DNA of 64,000 nucleotides from Desulfatitalea alkaliphila (GTDB lineage: Bacteria; Desulfobacterota; Desulfobacteria; Desulfobacterales; Desulfosarcinaceae), in the NCBI RefSeq assembly GCF_022968795.1, contig NZ_JALJRB010000001.1:1-64000 (forward strand), in the 5' to 3' direction. A program made the translations under genes and the position numbers. The notes beneath the pieces were generated by a model. That model was not told the origin of the DNA and did not search any database. It saw nothing but the letters and a program-made list of their open reading frames with translations. Positions 30,978 to 39,962 of this stretch are shown one piece after another; the first letter of the stretch is position 1, and each line of letters starts with the position of its first letter.

Positions 30978-31316
30978 CCGAAATCCTCAAAGTCCAAGTG
31001 CAGAAAGACACTGTCCAGGAGATTATCGACCGTTTGTCAAAAATCTTCAGGGCCTGCAGTTACAATTCGCGCATCCCATCTCATCTATGTCGGGCAGCCA
31101 ATTCCGATTCCGCCGCGCATCCACCTCGAAACAATGCTATGGCAAAAGGCGCCGCCGGAGCAAAGGAAGGGGACTGTGTAGGCCTGCTTTCATACCTTTA
31201 GGGCCACCTCCGTCAACTCAGGCACTCGTTGAGGGCTTCGAACAATATCATCTGGGTGCAGCGAAAATGGGCCGCACCCTGCTTGCCGGCAATCGGCCGC
31301 ACGCGGTAACCCGATT
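30978..31316. other. Intergenic region upstream of the hybrid kinase
   Basis: 339 bases between the sigma-54 regulator stop codon and the hybrid kinase start, both on the minus strand. A TTGACA on the minus strand near 31040 lacks a -10 at the right distance. No repeat, RNA or further gene was recognised. Confidence 0.5.
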
Positions 31317-32732
31317 TCACGATTCGCGGTAGGTCTCGGGATCGATCCCCTTGCGGTTGAGCATCTTTTGCAGGGCTTGCCGGCTCAATCCGGAAAGCCG
31401 GGCGGCTTTGGAGACATTGCCTTGGGTTTTGCGCAACAGCTGATCGACGTATTGATCGGTGAAAGCGTCGATCAACCGCTCCTTTTCGTCCAGGTAGGGC
31501 CGGATTTCTTCGATGCCGCCGGGGAACGGGGTGATGCCGGCCGCCCTGTCCGGCTCTTCCGCAACGGCCGCCAGGGCATCGCGGTCGATTTCCGTTTCCG
31601 GTGTAAAAAGCACCAGGCGGCGCACGAAGTTCTGCAACTCCCGCGCGTTGCCGGGCCATTCGCGCCGCACCAGCCGGTTCATCACTTCCGGTGCGATCCG
31701 CTTGGAGGCGCAGCCCAACTCGTCGCACACCTGCCGGGTGAAGTGTTGCACCAGCAGGGGAATGTCTTCGCGCATTTCGCGCAGCGCGGGGGTGAACACG
31801 CTGACCACGTTCAACCGATAGTAGAGATCTTCGCGGAAGGTGCGGTCCTTGATCTTCTCTTCCAGATTTTGATTGGTGGTGGAGAGGATGCGCACATCCA
31901 CGCGGAAGTCGTGGGTGCCGCCCAGGGGACGGATCTCCCGCTCTTGGAGCACCCGCAGCAGTTTGGTCTGCACACTGACCGGAATATCGCCGATCTCGTC
32001 CAGCAACAGGCTGGCGCCGTGCGCCTGTTCGAAAAGTCCCTTGTGATAGGCCATGGCGCCGGTGAAGGCCCCCTTTTCGTGGCCGAACAGTTCGCTCTCC
32101 AGCAGGTGTTCCGGGATGGCCGGGCAGTTGACCGCCACCAGGTCCCTGCTGCTGCGGCCGCTCAGGCCGTGGATGGCCCGGGCCACCAGCTCCTTGCCGG
32201 TGCCGCTTTCGCCGCGGATCAAGACGGCATAGTCGCTGTTGGCCAGCGATTTGATGGCCTGATAGAGGCGCCGCACCGGCTGCGACTGGCCCAGAAAGTG
32301 GGTGAAGGCCGCCTTTTCCGATACCTGCCGCCGCAGGGTCAGGTTCTCGCCGATCAATCGGCTGCGCTCCAGCCCTTTGCGCAACACCCGCAGCAGGTCC
32401 GGTATCTCGAAAGGCTTGGTGATAAAATCGTAGGCCCCCTGCTTGATGGCCGTGACGGCAGTTTCGATGTCCCCGTAGGCGGTCATCATGATGACGGTGG
32501 GCGGCGGTTCGCACCGGCCGAAGGCCTCGAGCAGCGCCATGCCGTCCACCTCGGGCATGCGTACGTCCAGCAGCACCAGGTCATGGCATTGCTGCTGGAT
32601 GTCGGCCATCACCGTCTCGGGATCATCCGACACCGTGACCGAGACCCCCTCCAGTTCGTAGGCCAGCACCCGCTGCAACCCCTCCAGCATGTCCTTTTCA
32701 TCATCGACGATCAGCAATCGCTGCGGCTGCAT
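31317..32732 (-). CDS. Sigma-54-dependent response regulator (NtrC/AtoC type)
   Basis: 471 residues. Receiver domain 1-120 with D10/D11 and phospho-acceptor D56 (LLDVRMPEVDG); AAA+ domain with Walker A GESGTGKE, the sigma-54 loop [10 protein letters not shown] and LLLDEIGDI; C-terminal Fis-type helix-turn-helix (NVSKAARLSGLSRQALQKML). It lies three bases after the stop codon of the c-haem kinase, its cognate partner by position. The 18-bp palindrome and -24/-12 promoter before the divergent YeiH-family gene are its likely target. Confidence 0.94.
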   Translation of the reverse strand: MQPQRLLIVDDEKDMLEGLQRVLAYELEGVSVTVSDDPETVMADIQQQCHDLVLLDVRMPEVDGMALLEAFGRCEPPPTVIMMTAYGDIETAVTAIKQGAYDFITKPFEIPDLLRVLRKGLERSRLIGENLTLRRQVSEKAAFTHFLGQSQPVRRLYQAIKSLANSDYAVLIRGESGTGKELVARAIHGLSGRSSRDLVAVNCPAIPEHLLESELFGHEKGAFTGAMAYHKGLFEQAHGASLLLDEIGDIPVSVQTKLLRVLQEREIRPLGGTHDFRVDVRILSTTNQNLEEKIKDRTFREDLYYRLNVVSVFTPALREMREDIPLLVQHFTRQVCDELGCASKRIAPEVMNRLVRREWPGNARELQNFVRRLVLFTPETEIDRDALAAVAEEPDRAAGITPFPGGIEEIRPYLDEKERLIDAFTDQYVDQLLRKTQGNVSKAARLSGLSRQALQKMLNRKGIDPETYRES

Positions 32733-32735
32733 GGA

Positions 32736-35267
32736 TCAGGCCTCCAGGGGCAAACGGATGGTGAAGCAGGTCCATTGGCCCGGTTCGCTTTCCACTGTGA
32801 TTTCGCCACCGTGATCCTGGACGATGCCGTAGCTGACCGAAAGCCCCAGGCCGGTACTCTGCCCGGTGGCCTTGGTGGTGAAAAAGGGATCGAAGATTTT
32901 GCTCTTCATGGCCGGCGCGATGCCTTTGCCGTTGTCCCGGATATGGACCTCGACCCATTTTTCATCGGCCTGCCAGACGGTTGCGATGGTGATCGCGCCC
33001 GGTCCCTCCATGGCCTGGCACGCGTTGATCAGCAGATTGATCAACACCTGTTTGATCTTGTTCACATCCATGACGATGTGGGGCACCGCATCGTCCAGTT
33101 GCAGATCGACCCGCACCTTCTGCTTCTTGAATTGGTGGTTGAGCAGTTGCACCACCTCGAAGACGATGCGGTTGAAGGCGGCGGCCTGCTTGGCGCTTTC
33201 GTGGCTGCGGGCGAACTGCAGCAGGTCGCTCACGATGCGTTTGGAATTGAGGGCCTGCTTTTCGATGGTGGCCAGGTCCTTGAGCCCTTGGGGAAAATCG
33301 GCCAGGGCCCGTTTGAGCAAATCCACGTAGCAAAGAATGACGCCCAAAGGGTTGTTGATCTCATGGGCCACACCCGCGGCCAATTGGCCCATGGCCACCA
33401 GCTTTTCCGCCTGCTGGATCTTCTCTTCCATCTTCTTCTGATCGGTGATCTCCCGACTGTAGCGGATGATGCGCACCAAGCGGCCGGCGTCATCCAAAAC
33501 CGGGTAAAACTGCACCATGAACAGCGCGCCGCCCGGATAGCGCACCTCCTGGGTCACGGCCTTGCGGGTGTTGACGACGCTTTTCAGGCCGCAATCGGCG
33601 CAGGGTGCCAGATTACCCGAGTGGGCTTCGTAGCAAGGTGCATCGTAGACATCGGCCAGCGTCACCTCGTAGCGCCTGAGATAGGCCTGGTTGACCATCT
33701 TGATGCGAAAGTCGCTGTCCAGCAGCACCACCATGTCGGTGATGCCGTCGAAGGCCGATTGCAGCAACTCCTTGCTCTGCACCAAGCGTTGGCGGTCGCT
33801 GAAACTTTCCAGGGCGATGCCGATCTGGCGTCCGATGGAGAGCAGCAGCGCCTGTTGATCAGGGGTGATGGCCTCGCCCGGCCGCTCCAGAAAACTGATC
33901 ACACCCAGTGACTTGCCGCGGCAGGCGATGGGCACATTGAGGCAGTCGGCCCCTCGTCGGGAAAGAAAGCGGGTGATCTGCCCGGCAAAGGCCTGACCGA
34001 TATAGGCGGCCACCGCCGGCTTTGGCGCGGCGGGATCCTTTTCGCTTGGAGAAGGATGGATTTGGCTCGGCAATCCATCGGCGCCTTGCTGAAAGTGTAG
34101 TTGGAGGGTTTGATCTTCCTCCTGCAGCAAATAGAGCCCCACGCCCTGGATCGGAATCATGGCCAGGCTCTCGCCCAGCACGCTGGGCCATATCTCCTCC
34201 ATGCCCCGGGCCTGGCTGGTCATTTCCGAAATACGGTTCAAGGTTTTGAGCTCCTGGTTGCGGGCCGTCACCTTTTCCTGCAGCAGGCGTCGGCTCTCTT
34301 GCAGCGCCCGGGTCCGTTTGGCCACTTTGCGCTCCAACTCCAGGTTGTGAAGCTCCAATGCCTGCCGGCTGCGGCGCAACTGGCCGGCCATATTGGTGGC
34401 CGCCAGGGTCAGGGCGCGCAATTCATCGTTGACCGGCACCTCGTCGGAAGGGTCGGGGCAAAGGTCCTCGTCCACCGCTTCCCGGAACACATTGAGCACA
34501 CCGCGCAGGTCGTTGACCACGATGCGGTTGAAAAAGAAGGTCAAAAACAGGTAAAATAGCGAAACAAATAGAAAAACCGTCAAGAAAACCGAGGTGGCCC
34601 GCCCCTTGATGTCGGACAGGGCCTTGTGCACCGGTACGCCCACGGTAATGATGCCGGCCAGTTCCCCCGGATAGTGGCCGAAGCCGTTTTCCGCGCCGTA
34701 GGATCGCACCAGTTCGGTGGGGGCATCGGCGGGATCGCCGTGGCAGTGCATGCAACTGTTTTCGAAAAACACGGGCTGGTGACGCACGAAATGGGCTTCG
34801 TTGCGGCTGCCGGACATGCCTTGCCAGTTGTGTTGGTCGGGGTTCTGCCTGAAGTGTTCGATCATGCGCCGCTCCAAGGCATCGGCCTCCGCAGCGGGGT
34901 TACGCGCATTGATCGATACCCGTCGGTATCTGAAATCCGCCAACTCTCGACCGAAGCGGTCCATGATCGCCCGACCGACATAGGAGGTGGACATGGCTTC
35001 CATCATGAAAAAGTCGGGACCGAAGGCGTCGAACATGCGTGGCCGCAGCTCTTCACGGATGTAGGCCCGACTGGCCTCCACCGCCGCCATGACCAATTCG
35101 GTGTTGGCATGGGCGATCTCCTCCAGCTGCCGCTTCTCGTGGCGATAGATGAGAAAGGCACTGGCAAAACAGACGACCAGCAAACAGAGTGCGATCCCGA
35201 TGTGGAATCGGGTTCTCAGGCTCCAGGACGATTCGAAGGGTTGTGCGGTGATCCGTTTGGGTTTCAT
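32736..35267 (-). CDS. Sensor histidine kinase with periplasmic c-type haem domain
   Basis: 843 residues. TM1 (about 22-41), a periplasmic DUF3365/Tll0287-like domain ending in a c-haem motif CMHCH (172-176), TM2 (about 226-247), HAMP-like linker and coiled coil, GAF (about 355-500), a PAS with cysteines PCYEAHSGNLAPCADC, then HisKA with AGVAHEINNPLG (His about 634) and HATPase (GLGLSVSYGIVQDHGG). The haem domain suggests sensing of redox state, NO, CO or a sulfur species in the periplasm. The start is uncertain: 35267 or 35288. It is divergent from the YeiH-family exporter and overlaps the response regulator by spacing of three bases. Confidence 0.92.
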   Translation of the reverse strand: MKPKRITAQPFESSWSLRTRFHIGIALCLLVVCFASAFLIYRHEKRQLEEIAHANTELVMAAVEASRAYIREELRPRMFDAFGPDFFMMEAMSTSYVGRAIMDRFGRELADFRYRRVSINARNPAAEADALERRMIEHFRQNPDQHNWQGMSGSRNEAHFVRHQPVFFENSCMHCHGDPADAPTELVRSYGAENGFGHYPGELAGIITVGVPVHKALSDIKGRATSVFLTVFLFVSLFYLFLTFFFNRIVVNDLRGVLNVFREAVDEDLCPDPSDEVPVNDELRALTLAATNMAGQLRRSRQALELHNLELERKVAKRTRALQESRRLLQEKVTARNQELKTLNRISEMTSQARGMEEIWPSVLGESLAMIPIQGVGLYLLQEEDQTLQLHFQQGADGLPSQIHPSPSEKDPAAPKPAVAAYIGQAFAGQITRFLSRRGADCLNVPIACRGKSLGVISFLERPGEAITPDQQALLLSIGRQIGIALESFSDRQRLVQSKELLQSAFDGITDMVVLLDSDFRIKMVNQAYLRRYEVTLADVYDAPCYEAHSGNLAPCADCGLKSVVNTRKAVTQEVRYPGGALFMVQFYPVLDDAGRLVRIIRYSREITDQKKMEEKIQQAEKLVAMGQLAAGVAHEINNPLGVILCYVDLLKRALADFPQGLKDLATIEKQALNSKRIVSDLLQFARSHESAKQAAAFNRIVFEVVQLLNHQFKKQKVRVDLQLDDAVPHIVMDVNKIKQVLINLLINACQAMEGPGAITIATVWQADEKWVEVHIRDNGKGIAPAMKSKIFDPFFTTKATGQSTGLGLSVSYGIVQDHGGEITVESEPGQWTCFTIRLPLEA

Positions 35268-35336
35268 GGCATTCAACTTTTGTCGCATCTTGCATCGAGG
35301 AGAAGGGGGGCAAGTGCCAACCACGGCATGCACGGG

Positions 35337-35354
35337 TGACAACCAGGGTTGTCA
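35337..35354. promoter_or_regulatory. Palindrome TGACAACC-AG-GGTTGTCA, probable activator site
   Basis: Perfect 8-bp arms around two bases, 109 bp upstream of the -24/-12 promoter at 35463. Size, symmetry and distance fit an enhancer for the sigma-54 response regulator encoded on the other side of the gap. Confidence 0.6.
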
Positions 35355-35462
35355 ATCCATGGTTTGAAAGGGACACCCAATCTTTTGGCCCGCGTCTCCA
35401 TACTCAATACAACATACCGGTTTTTTTGTTTTTTTAATCTTTCTTCGCCTCACCGGCAAAAG

Positions 35463-35478
35463 TGGCGCCGCTCTTGCT
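35463..35478 (+). promoter_or_regulatory. Sigma-54 promoter of the YeiH-family operon
   Basis: TGGCGC, five bases, TTGCT: GG and GC are ten bases apart, matching the consensus TGGCAC-N5-TTGCW at all but one main position. The gene starts about 95 bases further on. Confidence 0.75.
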
Positions 35479-35582
35479 AACCAATCACGCCGGTTGTGTA
35501 CGCTCCGGCGGTCACTCATACCACTCAACGTTTACCGTTATCAACATATCAACGATTCAATCGCATTGGAAAGGAGATGTTC

Positions 35583-37334
35583 ATGGCAAGCAATCAATCA
35601 GGAGACGCCGGGTTCGTCGTCGACAAGCAGGGCTGGGAGTGGTCCCAGTTGTGGAAAAAGGAGGATTGGCTGGCAATCTGGCTGGGTTTCATCATTTTGA
35701 TCGTCGGTCTACTGATCTTTCTGCCCCGTCCGCCGGCCGATCTGGACGCCAAGCTGGCCGGCGCCGACGCCATCATGCAATCGGAAAGCGAACGGGCGCC
35801 ATTTCACACCATTGAATGGCACCAGGCCAATTCCACCAAATCCGGCCTGCGCGGCCGCAGCGAACCCCACGGCAAAACCCTGAGCAAATGGCTGAGCACA
35901 CCGGCCCGCTGGTCGTCCAACCCCCTTCAGGCCCTCTATCTGAGTGAATCCGGGGCGGCCCAAATCAGGGAAGGCGCGGCCGCCGCCTACGACCAGGCCA
36001 AGGCGCGCACGGCCGAAGCCCTGGCCAAGGCCCGCGCCGCCCAGAACGCGGCCGAGTCGGCCGGCTTCCAGGATCGGCCACTGAACAAACAAGCCGATGA
36101 AGCGATCAGGGCCTGGCGCGATGCCCGCAGCAAGGAGAGCAGCGCCAAGTCCAAGGCCGAAACCAAGGCCTACAACAAGATCCCCTACCTGATCGGCATC
36201 CTGATTCTGTTCATGTTGTTCTTTACCCCCGGCGCCAAGCTCATGGGCAAGAACACGGGCATGTTCATGAAGGGTTTCGTGTTCGTCTTCCTGTTGGCCA
36301 TCGTGGCCGAAATCATCGGCGGCCAATCCACCCTTCGCAGCTGGGGCTTCGGCCCGCTGATCTGGGCCATTCTGGGCGGCATGTTGATCGCCAACACCAT
36401 CGGCGTTCCCAAGTTCATCCAGGAGGGGGCCCAGACCGAATATTTCATTAAAACCGGTTTGGTGCTGCTGGGCGCCGAGATCCTGTTCGGCAAGATCCTG
36501 GCCATCGGCCAGGCCGGCATCTTCGTGGCCTGGGTGGTCACCCCCGTTGTGTTGGTCTTGACCTATATGTTCGGCCAGCGTGTCTTGAAAATGGAATCCA
36601 AGACCCTGAACATCACCGTGTCCGCCGACATGTGCGTCTGCGGTGTTTCGGCGGCCATCGCCACTGCGGCGGCCTGCCGGGCCAAAAAAGAGGAGCTGAC
36701 CATCGCCCTGGGCATGTCCATGCTCTTCACCGCCATCATGATGATCGCCCTGCCCTCTTTCATCGTGGCCATCGGCATGCACCCGGTGTTGGGCGGCGCC
36801 TGGATCGGCGGCACCATCGACTCCACCGGCGCCGTGGTGGCCGCCGGCGCCTTCCTGGGCGAGACCGGCATGTTCGTGGCCGCCACGATCAAGATGATCC
36901 AGAACGTAATGATCGGGGTCATCGCCTTCGGCGTGGCCGTCTACTGGTGCGCCCGGGTCGATTGCGCCCCCGGCCAGATGGTCAGCAAGATGGAGATCTG
37001 GTACCGCTTTCCCAAGTTCGTGCTGGGCTTCATCGCGGCCTCCGTCATTTTCTCGATCCTTTTCGAGTCCATGGGCGACAGAGCCACGGCCCTTGTCGAC
37101 CAGGGTGTTTTGCGCGGCTTCTCGCGCGTTTGCCGCGAATGGTTCTTCATCCTGGCCTTCGCCTCCATCGGCTTGACCTCCAACTTCCGTGAAATGGCCA
37201 AACATTTCAAGGGCGGCAAGCCGGTCATTCTCTATGTGTGCGGGCAAAGCTTGAACCTGATTCTGACCCTGGTCACCGCCTACATCATGTTCTTCGTGGT
37301 GTTCCCGGGCGTCACCGAGAGCCTGATGAACTAA
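35583..37334 (+). CDS. YeiH/UPF0324-family putative exporter with inserted helical domain
   Basis: Inner-membrane transporter, 583 residues; the family is usually annotated as a putative sulfate exporter, with weak experimental support. An extra TM (about 29-47) and an Ala/Lys-rich, coiled-coil-like segment of about 145 residues (48-195, EAQ/AKARAAQNAAES-like) precede the usual ten-helix core. Core landmarks are KTGLVLLGAEILFGKIL and AFASIGLTSNFREM. Typical YeiH proteins are near 340-430 residues, so the N-terminal extension is unusual. The start follows AAGGAG. It is driven by the sigma-54 promoter at 35463 and followed by a small membrane protein. Confidence 0.85.
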   Translation: MASNQSGDAGFVVDKQGWEWSQLWKKEDWLAIWLGFIILIVGLLIFLPRPPADLDAKLAGADAIMQSESERAPFHTIEWHQANSTKSGLRGRSEPHGKTLSKWLSTPARWSSNPLQALYLSESGAAQIREGAAAAYDQAKARTAEALAKARAAQNAAESAGFQDRPLNKQADEAIRAWRDARSKESSAKSKAETKAYNKIPYLIGILILFMLFFTPGAKLMGKNTGMFMKGFVFVFLLAIVAEIIGGQSTLRSWGFGPLIWAILGGMLIANTIGVPKFIQEGAQTEYFIKTGLVLLGAEILFGKILAIGQAGIFVAWVVTPVVLVLTYMFGQRVLKMESKTLNITVSADMCVCGVSAAIATAAACRAKKEELTIALGMSMLFTAIMMIALPSFIVAIGMHPVLGGAWIGGTIDSTGAVVAAGAFLGETGMFVAATIKMIQNVMIGVIAFGVAVYWCARVDCAPGQMVSKMEIWYRFPKFVLGFIAASVIFSILFESMGDRATALVDQGVLRGFSRVCREWFFILAFASIGLTSNFREMAKHFKGGKPVILYVCGQSLNLILTLVTAYIMFFVVFPGVTESLMN

Positions 37335-37367
37335 TCGCGCAACGCCAACGCACAAGGAGCCTGTGTC

Positions 37368-37634
37368 ATGGGTACCATCAAAGGCAATAGCGCCGACATG
37401 AACGGCCATCGCAATTACAGCCTGCGGGGCTGGCTCGGCTTGGCCGCCGGCTTGGGTCTGTTGTGGGTGACCGCCTATGTGATTCTGCCGTGGGGCAACC
37501 AACTGCCCTACATCCAGCCGATCATGCAGGCCATCGAAGATTCCGAAATCGATGCCGGCACCTACTGGTACACCCAGTCGGAGGAGACGGCCGTGGCCAC
37601 GATGTTTGTGCAAAACACCCTGCGGACGCAATAA
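37368..37634 (+). CDS. Small single-helix membrane protein of the exporter operon
   Basis: 88 residues, no recognised family. One membrane helix (about 20-42, GWLGLAAGLGLLWVTAYVI) with a polar N-terminus and a C-terminal part rich in acidic residues (AIEDSEIDAGTYWYTQSEE). It begins 34 bases after the exporter stop codon with a good AAGGAG, so it should be co-expressed and may be an accessory subunit. A perfect inverted repeat follows at 37662-37695. Confidence 0.75.
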   Translation: MGTIKGNSADMNGHRNYSLRGWLGLAAGLGLLWVTAYVILPWGNQLPYIQPIMQAIEDSEIDAGTYWYTQSEETAVATMFVQNTLRTQ

Positions 37635-37661
37635 ACGATCTCTCAGCTCCTTGAGACCCCC

Positions 37662-37695
37662 GAAGGTCCGGGCGGCATCCGCCGCCCGGACCTTC
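37662..37695 (+). terminator. 15-bp perfect inverted repeat after the small membrane protein
   Basis: GAAGGTCCGGGCGGC, loop ATCC, and its exact complement. It is very stable, but the run after it (ACCCTTTC) has few T, so it may be a weak terminator or an RNA 3'-end stabiliser before the radical SAM gene. Confidence 0.6.
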
Positions 37696-37719
37696 ACCCT
37701 TTCACACAGGACCGGCGCC

Positions 37720-38787
37720 ATGAAATCGGTCTCGCCCGTTTCACTGCTCCACCGCCTGCATGCCTGGTGGGAACACCGTGTGTTGTGGGAACCCAAGGCC
37801 TGGATTCAGGTGGAGGTCACCACCGCCTGCAATGCCGCCTGCACCTACTGTCCCCGCACCGTTTACCGTTCCCGATGGCACAACCGGTTTCTTCCCTTGT
37901 CACTGTATCGGCGACTGCTGCCGGCCTTTGCCAAGACCGAACTGGTCTATCTGCAAGGCTGGGGCGAGCCCTTGCTGCACCCCGATCTGCCCGCCATGGT
38001 GGCGCTGGCCAAGCAAGCCGGCGCTCGGGTGGGCACCACCACCAACGGCATGCGCCTGGATGCCCCTTTGGCCGAAAAGTTGATCAATGCCGGACTGGAT
38101 CTGATGGCCTTCTCGCTGGCGGGCGCCGGCACCGCCGACAACGACCGCTTCCGGGCCGGTACGGCCATGGAAACGGTGCTGGCCAACATTGCAATGCTGG
38201 CCGACATCAAAAAACGCCTCGGCACAAGAACACCGGCGATCCATATCGCCTACCTGATGCCGGCCTCGGGCATGGCGGAATTGGAGGCGCTGCCCAGTCG
38301 TCTGCAAGGCACGGCGGTTGAAGAGGTGGTGGTCAGTTTGCTGGATTTCACCCCCGATGACGATCGGCTCAAGGCAGAGGTGGTGAACCTCGACGATCCG
38401 GCGCGACGGGCAACCCTGGCGTCCCTTTTCGAACGTGTGCACGCCGCCGGCCAAGCCGCCGGCATAACGATTCACACCCCTTTTCCGGGCGACAGCACAA
38501 TGGAAACCGTCTGTACGGAAAACATTCAGCAGGCCCTGTGCGTCTCCGCCGACGGGGAAATCTCGCCCTGCATGCCGGCCAACCTGCCGCTCACGGACGT
38601 GCACCACCTGATCGACGGTTGCCGTCGTCCCTACCGGCGCCTGACCTTCGGCAATATCGGCGTCGACTGGCTGCCGGTGATCTGGCGTCGACCGGCCTAT
38701 GTCCGTTTCCGTGCCGCCCATGCGCAAGGCGTCATTCCGGCGCCGTGTGCCGGATGCGCCAAGCTGCGTCGTCTTCCTAGGACTTGA
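37720..38787 (+). CDS. Radical SAM protein with SPASM-like C-terminus
   Basis: 355 residues. The SAM-cluster motif is C37-x3-C41-x2-C44 (TTACNAACTYCPRT), followed by YLQGWGEPLLHP, the glycine-rich SAM site. C-terminal cysteines in LCVSADGEISPC and PAPCAGCAKL resemble a SPASM auxiliary-cluster region as in enzymes that modify peptides or in molybdopterin MoaA relatives. The substrate is unknown. Start at 37720 follows AGGA eight bases upstream. It could be transcribed from the exporter operon by read-through of the hairpin. It overlaps the convergent gene's end by 11 bases. Confidence 0.85.
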   Translation: MKSVSPVSLLHRLHAWWEHRVLWEPKAWIQVEVTTACNAACTYCPRTVYRSRWHNRFLPLSLYRRLLPAFAKTELVYLQGWGEPLLHPDLPAMVALAKQAGARVGTTTNGMRLDAPLAEKLINAGLDLMAFSLAGAGTADNDRFRAGTAMETVLANIAMLADIKKRLGTRTPAIHIAYLMPASGMAELEALPSRLQGTAVEEVVVSLLDFTPDDDRLKAEVVNLDDPARRATLASLFERVHAAGQAAGITIHTPFPGDSTMETVCTENIQQALCVSADGEISPCMPANLPLTDVHHLIDGCRRPYRRLTFGNIGVDWLPVIWRRPAYVRFRAAHAQGVIPAPCAGCAKLRRLPRT

Positions 38788-39382
38788 AAATGTGATCGCG
38801 CTGCTGCCGGCGCAGCGTGCGCATGGCCGACTGCATCTGCGCGACCAACGCGCCGGTATCGATTTCGGCAGGTCTGGCCTGCAGTGCGGCTTCGATGACG
38901 GCCGCCTCAAGCTCGAAAAGCCGGTCCTGAAACGTTTTGTACTTGCCGGGGGAGATGTAGCTGTTGCGCACCAGCGCTTCATAGGTTTGGCCGTTGCTGT
39001 TGAGCAGCTGCCGAAAGTGGGCGGCCAGACATTCGATCTCGCGCATCTGCTTTTGATGCAGGGTGCGTTCCGCGGCATTGTCCGGCCGCGAATCCGCGCC
39101 GAAGGCCGCCACGGTTTTTTCCAGGGACGCGCCATCGACAACGGCGTTGAAAGCCAGGTCCAAAGCAATCTTCTTGTTTTTCAAGAACCCTTCGACAAAA
39201 TCGCGAATGCCGTTTTTGTACTTTTTCAGATCCTGCATGAAAAACAGGAACAGCAGGGGCAGCAAGATGATCCAGACGGTCACCTTGGGCTTGTGGATCA
39301 CCTGTTTGGCCAAGGCATGCGCAAACACCTGCTCGCCGTGCCAGATCAACGCATGCCGCTCTTCCAAGAGTTGTTGTGCCAA
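38777..39382 (-). CDS. Membrane-associated protein of unknown function, 201 residues
   Basis: No recognised family. A hydrophobic segment KVTVWIILLPLLFLFFMQ (about residues 32-49) is followed by a charged alpha-helical region (DLKKYKNGIRDFVEGFLKNKK ...) ending in QRDHIFKS. The predicted start is TTG at 39382, chosen for GGAGG seven bases upstream; a longer reading to 39451 also begins with TTG and lacks a ribosome site. It is convergent with the radical SAM gene, and its upstream region is the repeat island at 39.5-40.1 kb. Confidence 0.65.
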   Translation of the reverse strand: MAQQLLEERHALIWHGEQVFAHALAKQVIHKPKVTVWIILLPLLFLFFMQDLKKYKNGIRDFVEGFLKNKKIALDLAFNAVVDGASLEKTVAAFGADSRPDNAAERTLHQKQMREIECLAAHFRQLLNSNGQTYEALVRNSYISPGKYKTFQDRLFELEAAVIEAALQARPAEIDTGALVAQMQSAMRTLRRQQRDHIFKS

Positions 39383-39531
39383 AACCGCGCCTCCTTCGCA
39401 CCCTACGCAATCGGGAAAATGGTCATACCCTTTCCATAGCCGATAATCCAACCGATTTCGATAGCCAATTGCCCCTGGAAAGGAATTTGATCAGGTCGCC
39501 ATGGAGCCCGCGGAGCCCGCCAGGGCGGGCA

Positions 39532-39563
39532 GTTTTAAGTTTTAAGTGTTAAGTTTTAAGTTA
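39532..39563. repeat. Left ACTTAAA-type array of the island
   Basis: Reads AGTTTTAAG/TTTTAAGTG/TTAAG on the plus strand, i.e. the inverse of the array at 40010-40041. Confidence 0.8.
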
Positions 39564-39582
39564 ATGAATTCTGTCGTTTAGA

Positions 39583-39603
39583 TGTGTGTGTGTGTGTGTG
39601 TGT
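39583..39603. repeat. TG dinucleotide microsatellite
   Basis: About ten uninterrupted TG units. Such a run is rare in bacterial DNA of this composition and prone to slippage. Confidence 0.9.
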
Positions 39604-39663
39604 AGGGAGGGGGGCGAGTGTTTCGGGGGTGTCGGGTGGCCGAAGGCCAGGAGGTGTTTCGCA

Positions 39664-39848
39664 TAAGGGCTCGCGAAAAATTAACTTCGCATTTTAGGCG
39701 CCCGGATTTGGGTCGGATTGGTTTGATCAGCGGATTCAAAACCGGAGGCATAGCGAGCTATTCCGAGGATTTTGAATCCGCTGATCGGGCCAAGACGGCC
39801 TGAAGCAGGGATGCATAAAATGGGAAGTTATTTTTTCGCGAGCCCTAA
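39664..39848. mobile_element. MITE-like element with 36-bp terminal inverted repeats
   Basis: 185 bp. Ends TAAGGGCTCGCGAAAAA... and its inverted partner agree at 32 of 36 positions. A second inverted repeat inside has perfect 17-bp arms (39725-39741 and 39770-39786, GATCAGCGGATTCAAAA), with further pairing in the loop (ATAGC-GA-GCTAT). No coding capacity. A half copy is at 19974-20016 and a degenerate one probably at 46745-46812. A non-autonomous mobile repeat is the simplest reading; target duplications are not clear. Confidence 0.7.
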
Positions 39849-39942
39849 GCGGCGGCAACCGGATGGTTTGTGTATGTGGCGTGAACGCTACCCGCCTAAA
39901 CGGTGGCGGCAGGGTGTGCATCACCTCTTGTTGCTGCGCAAC

Positions 39943-39962
39943 ACTGGCAACCAGTTGCCAGT
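39943..39962. repeat. 20-bp palindrome
   Basis: ACTGGCAAC-CA-GTTGCCAGT, perfect 9-bp arms. Could be an operator or part of the repeat island; it lies 289 bases before the dctP start. Confidence 0.6.

Noticed and set aside
31025-31060. TTGACA on the minus strand as hybrid kinase promoter
   Set aside because: GATAAT follows after only nine bases and no -10 is present at 16-18 bases.
27936-31181. Open frame of 1081 codons on the plus strand
   Set aside because: Antisense to the hybrid kinase, composition typical of a shadow frame, no recognisable motif.
31368-33911. Open frame of 847 codons on the plus strand
   Set aside because: Runs antisense through both the sigma-54 regulator and the haem kinase, which carry unmistakable domains.
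35709-37796. Minus-strand frame of 695 codons opposite the YeiH-family gene
   Set aside because: Asp/Gly/His-rich shadow; the plus strand has a promoter, ribosome site and transporter helices.
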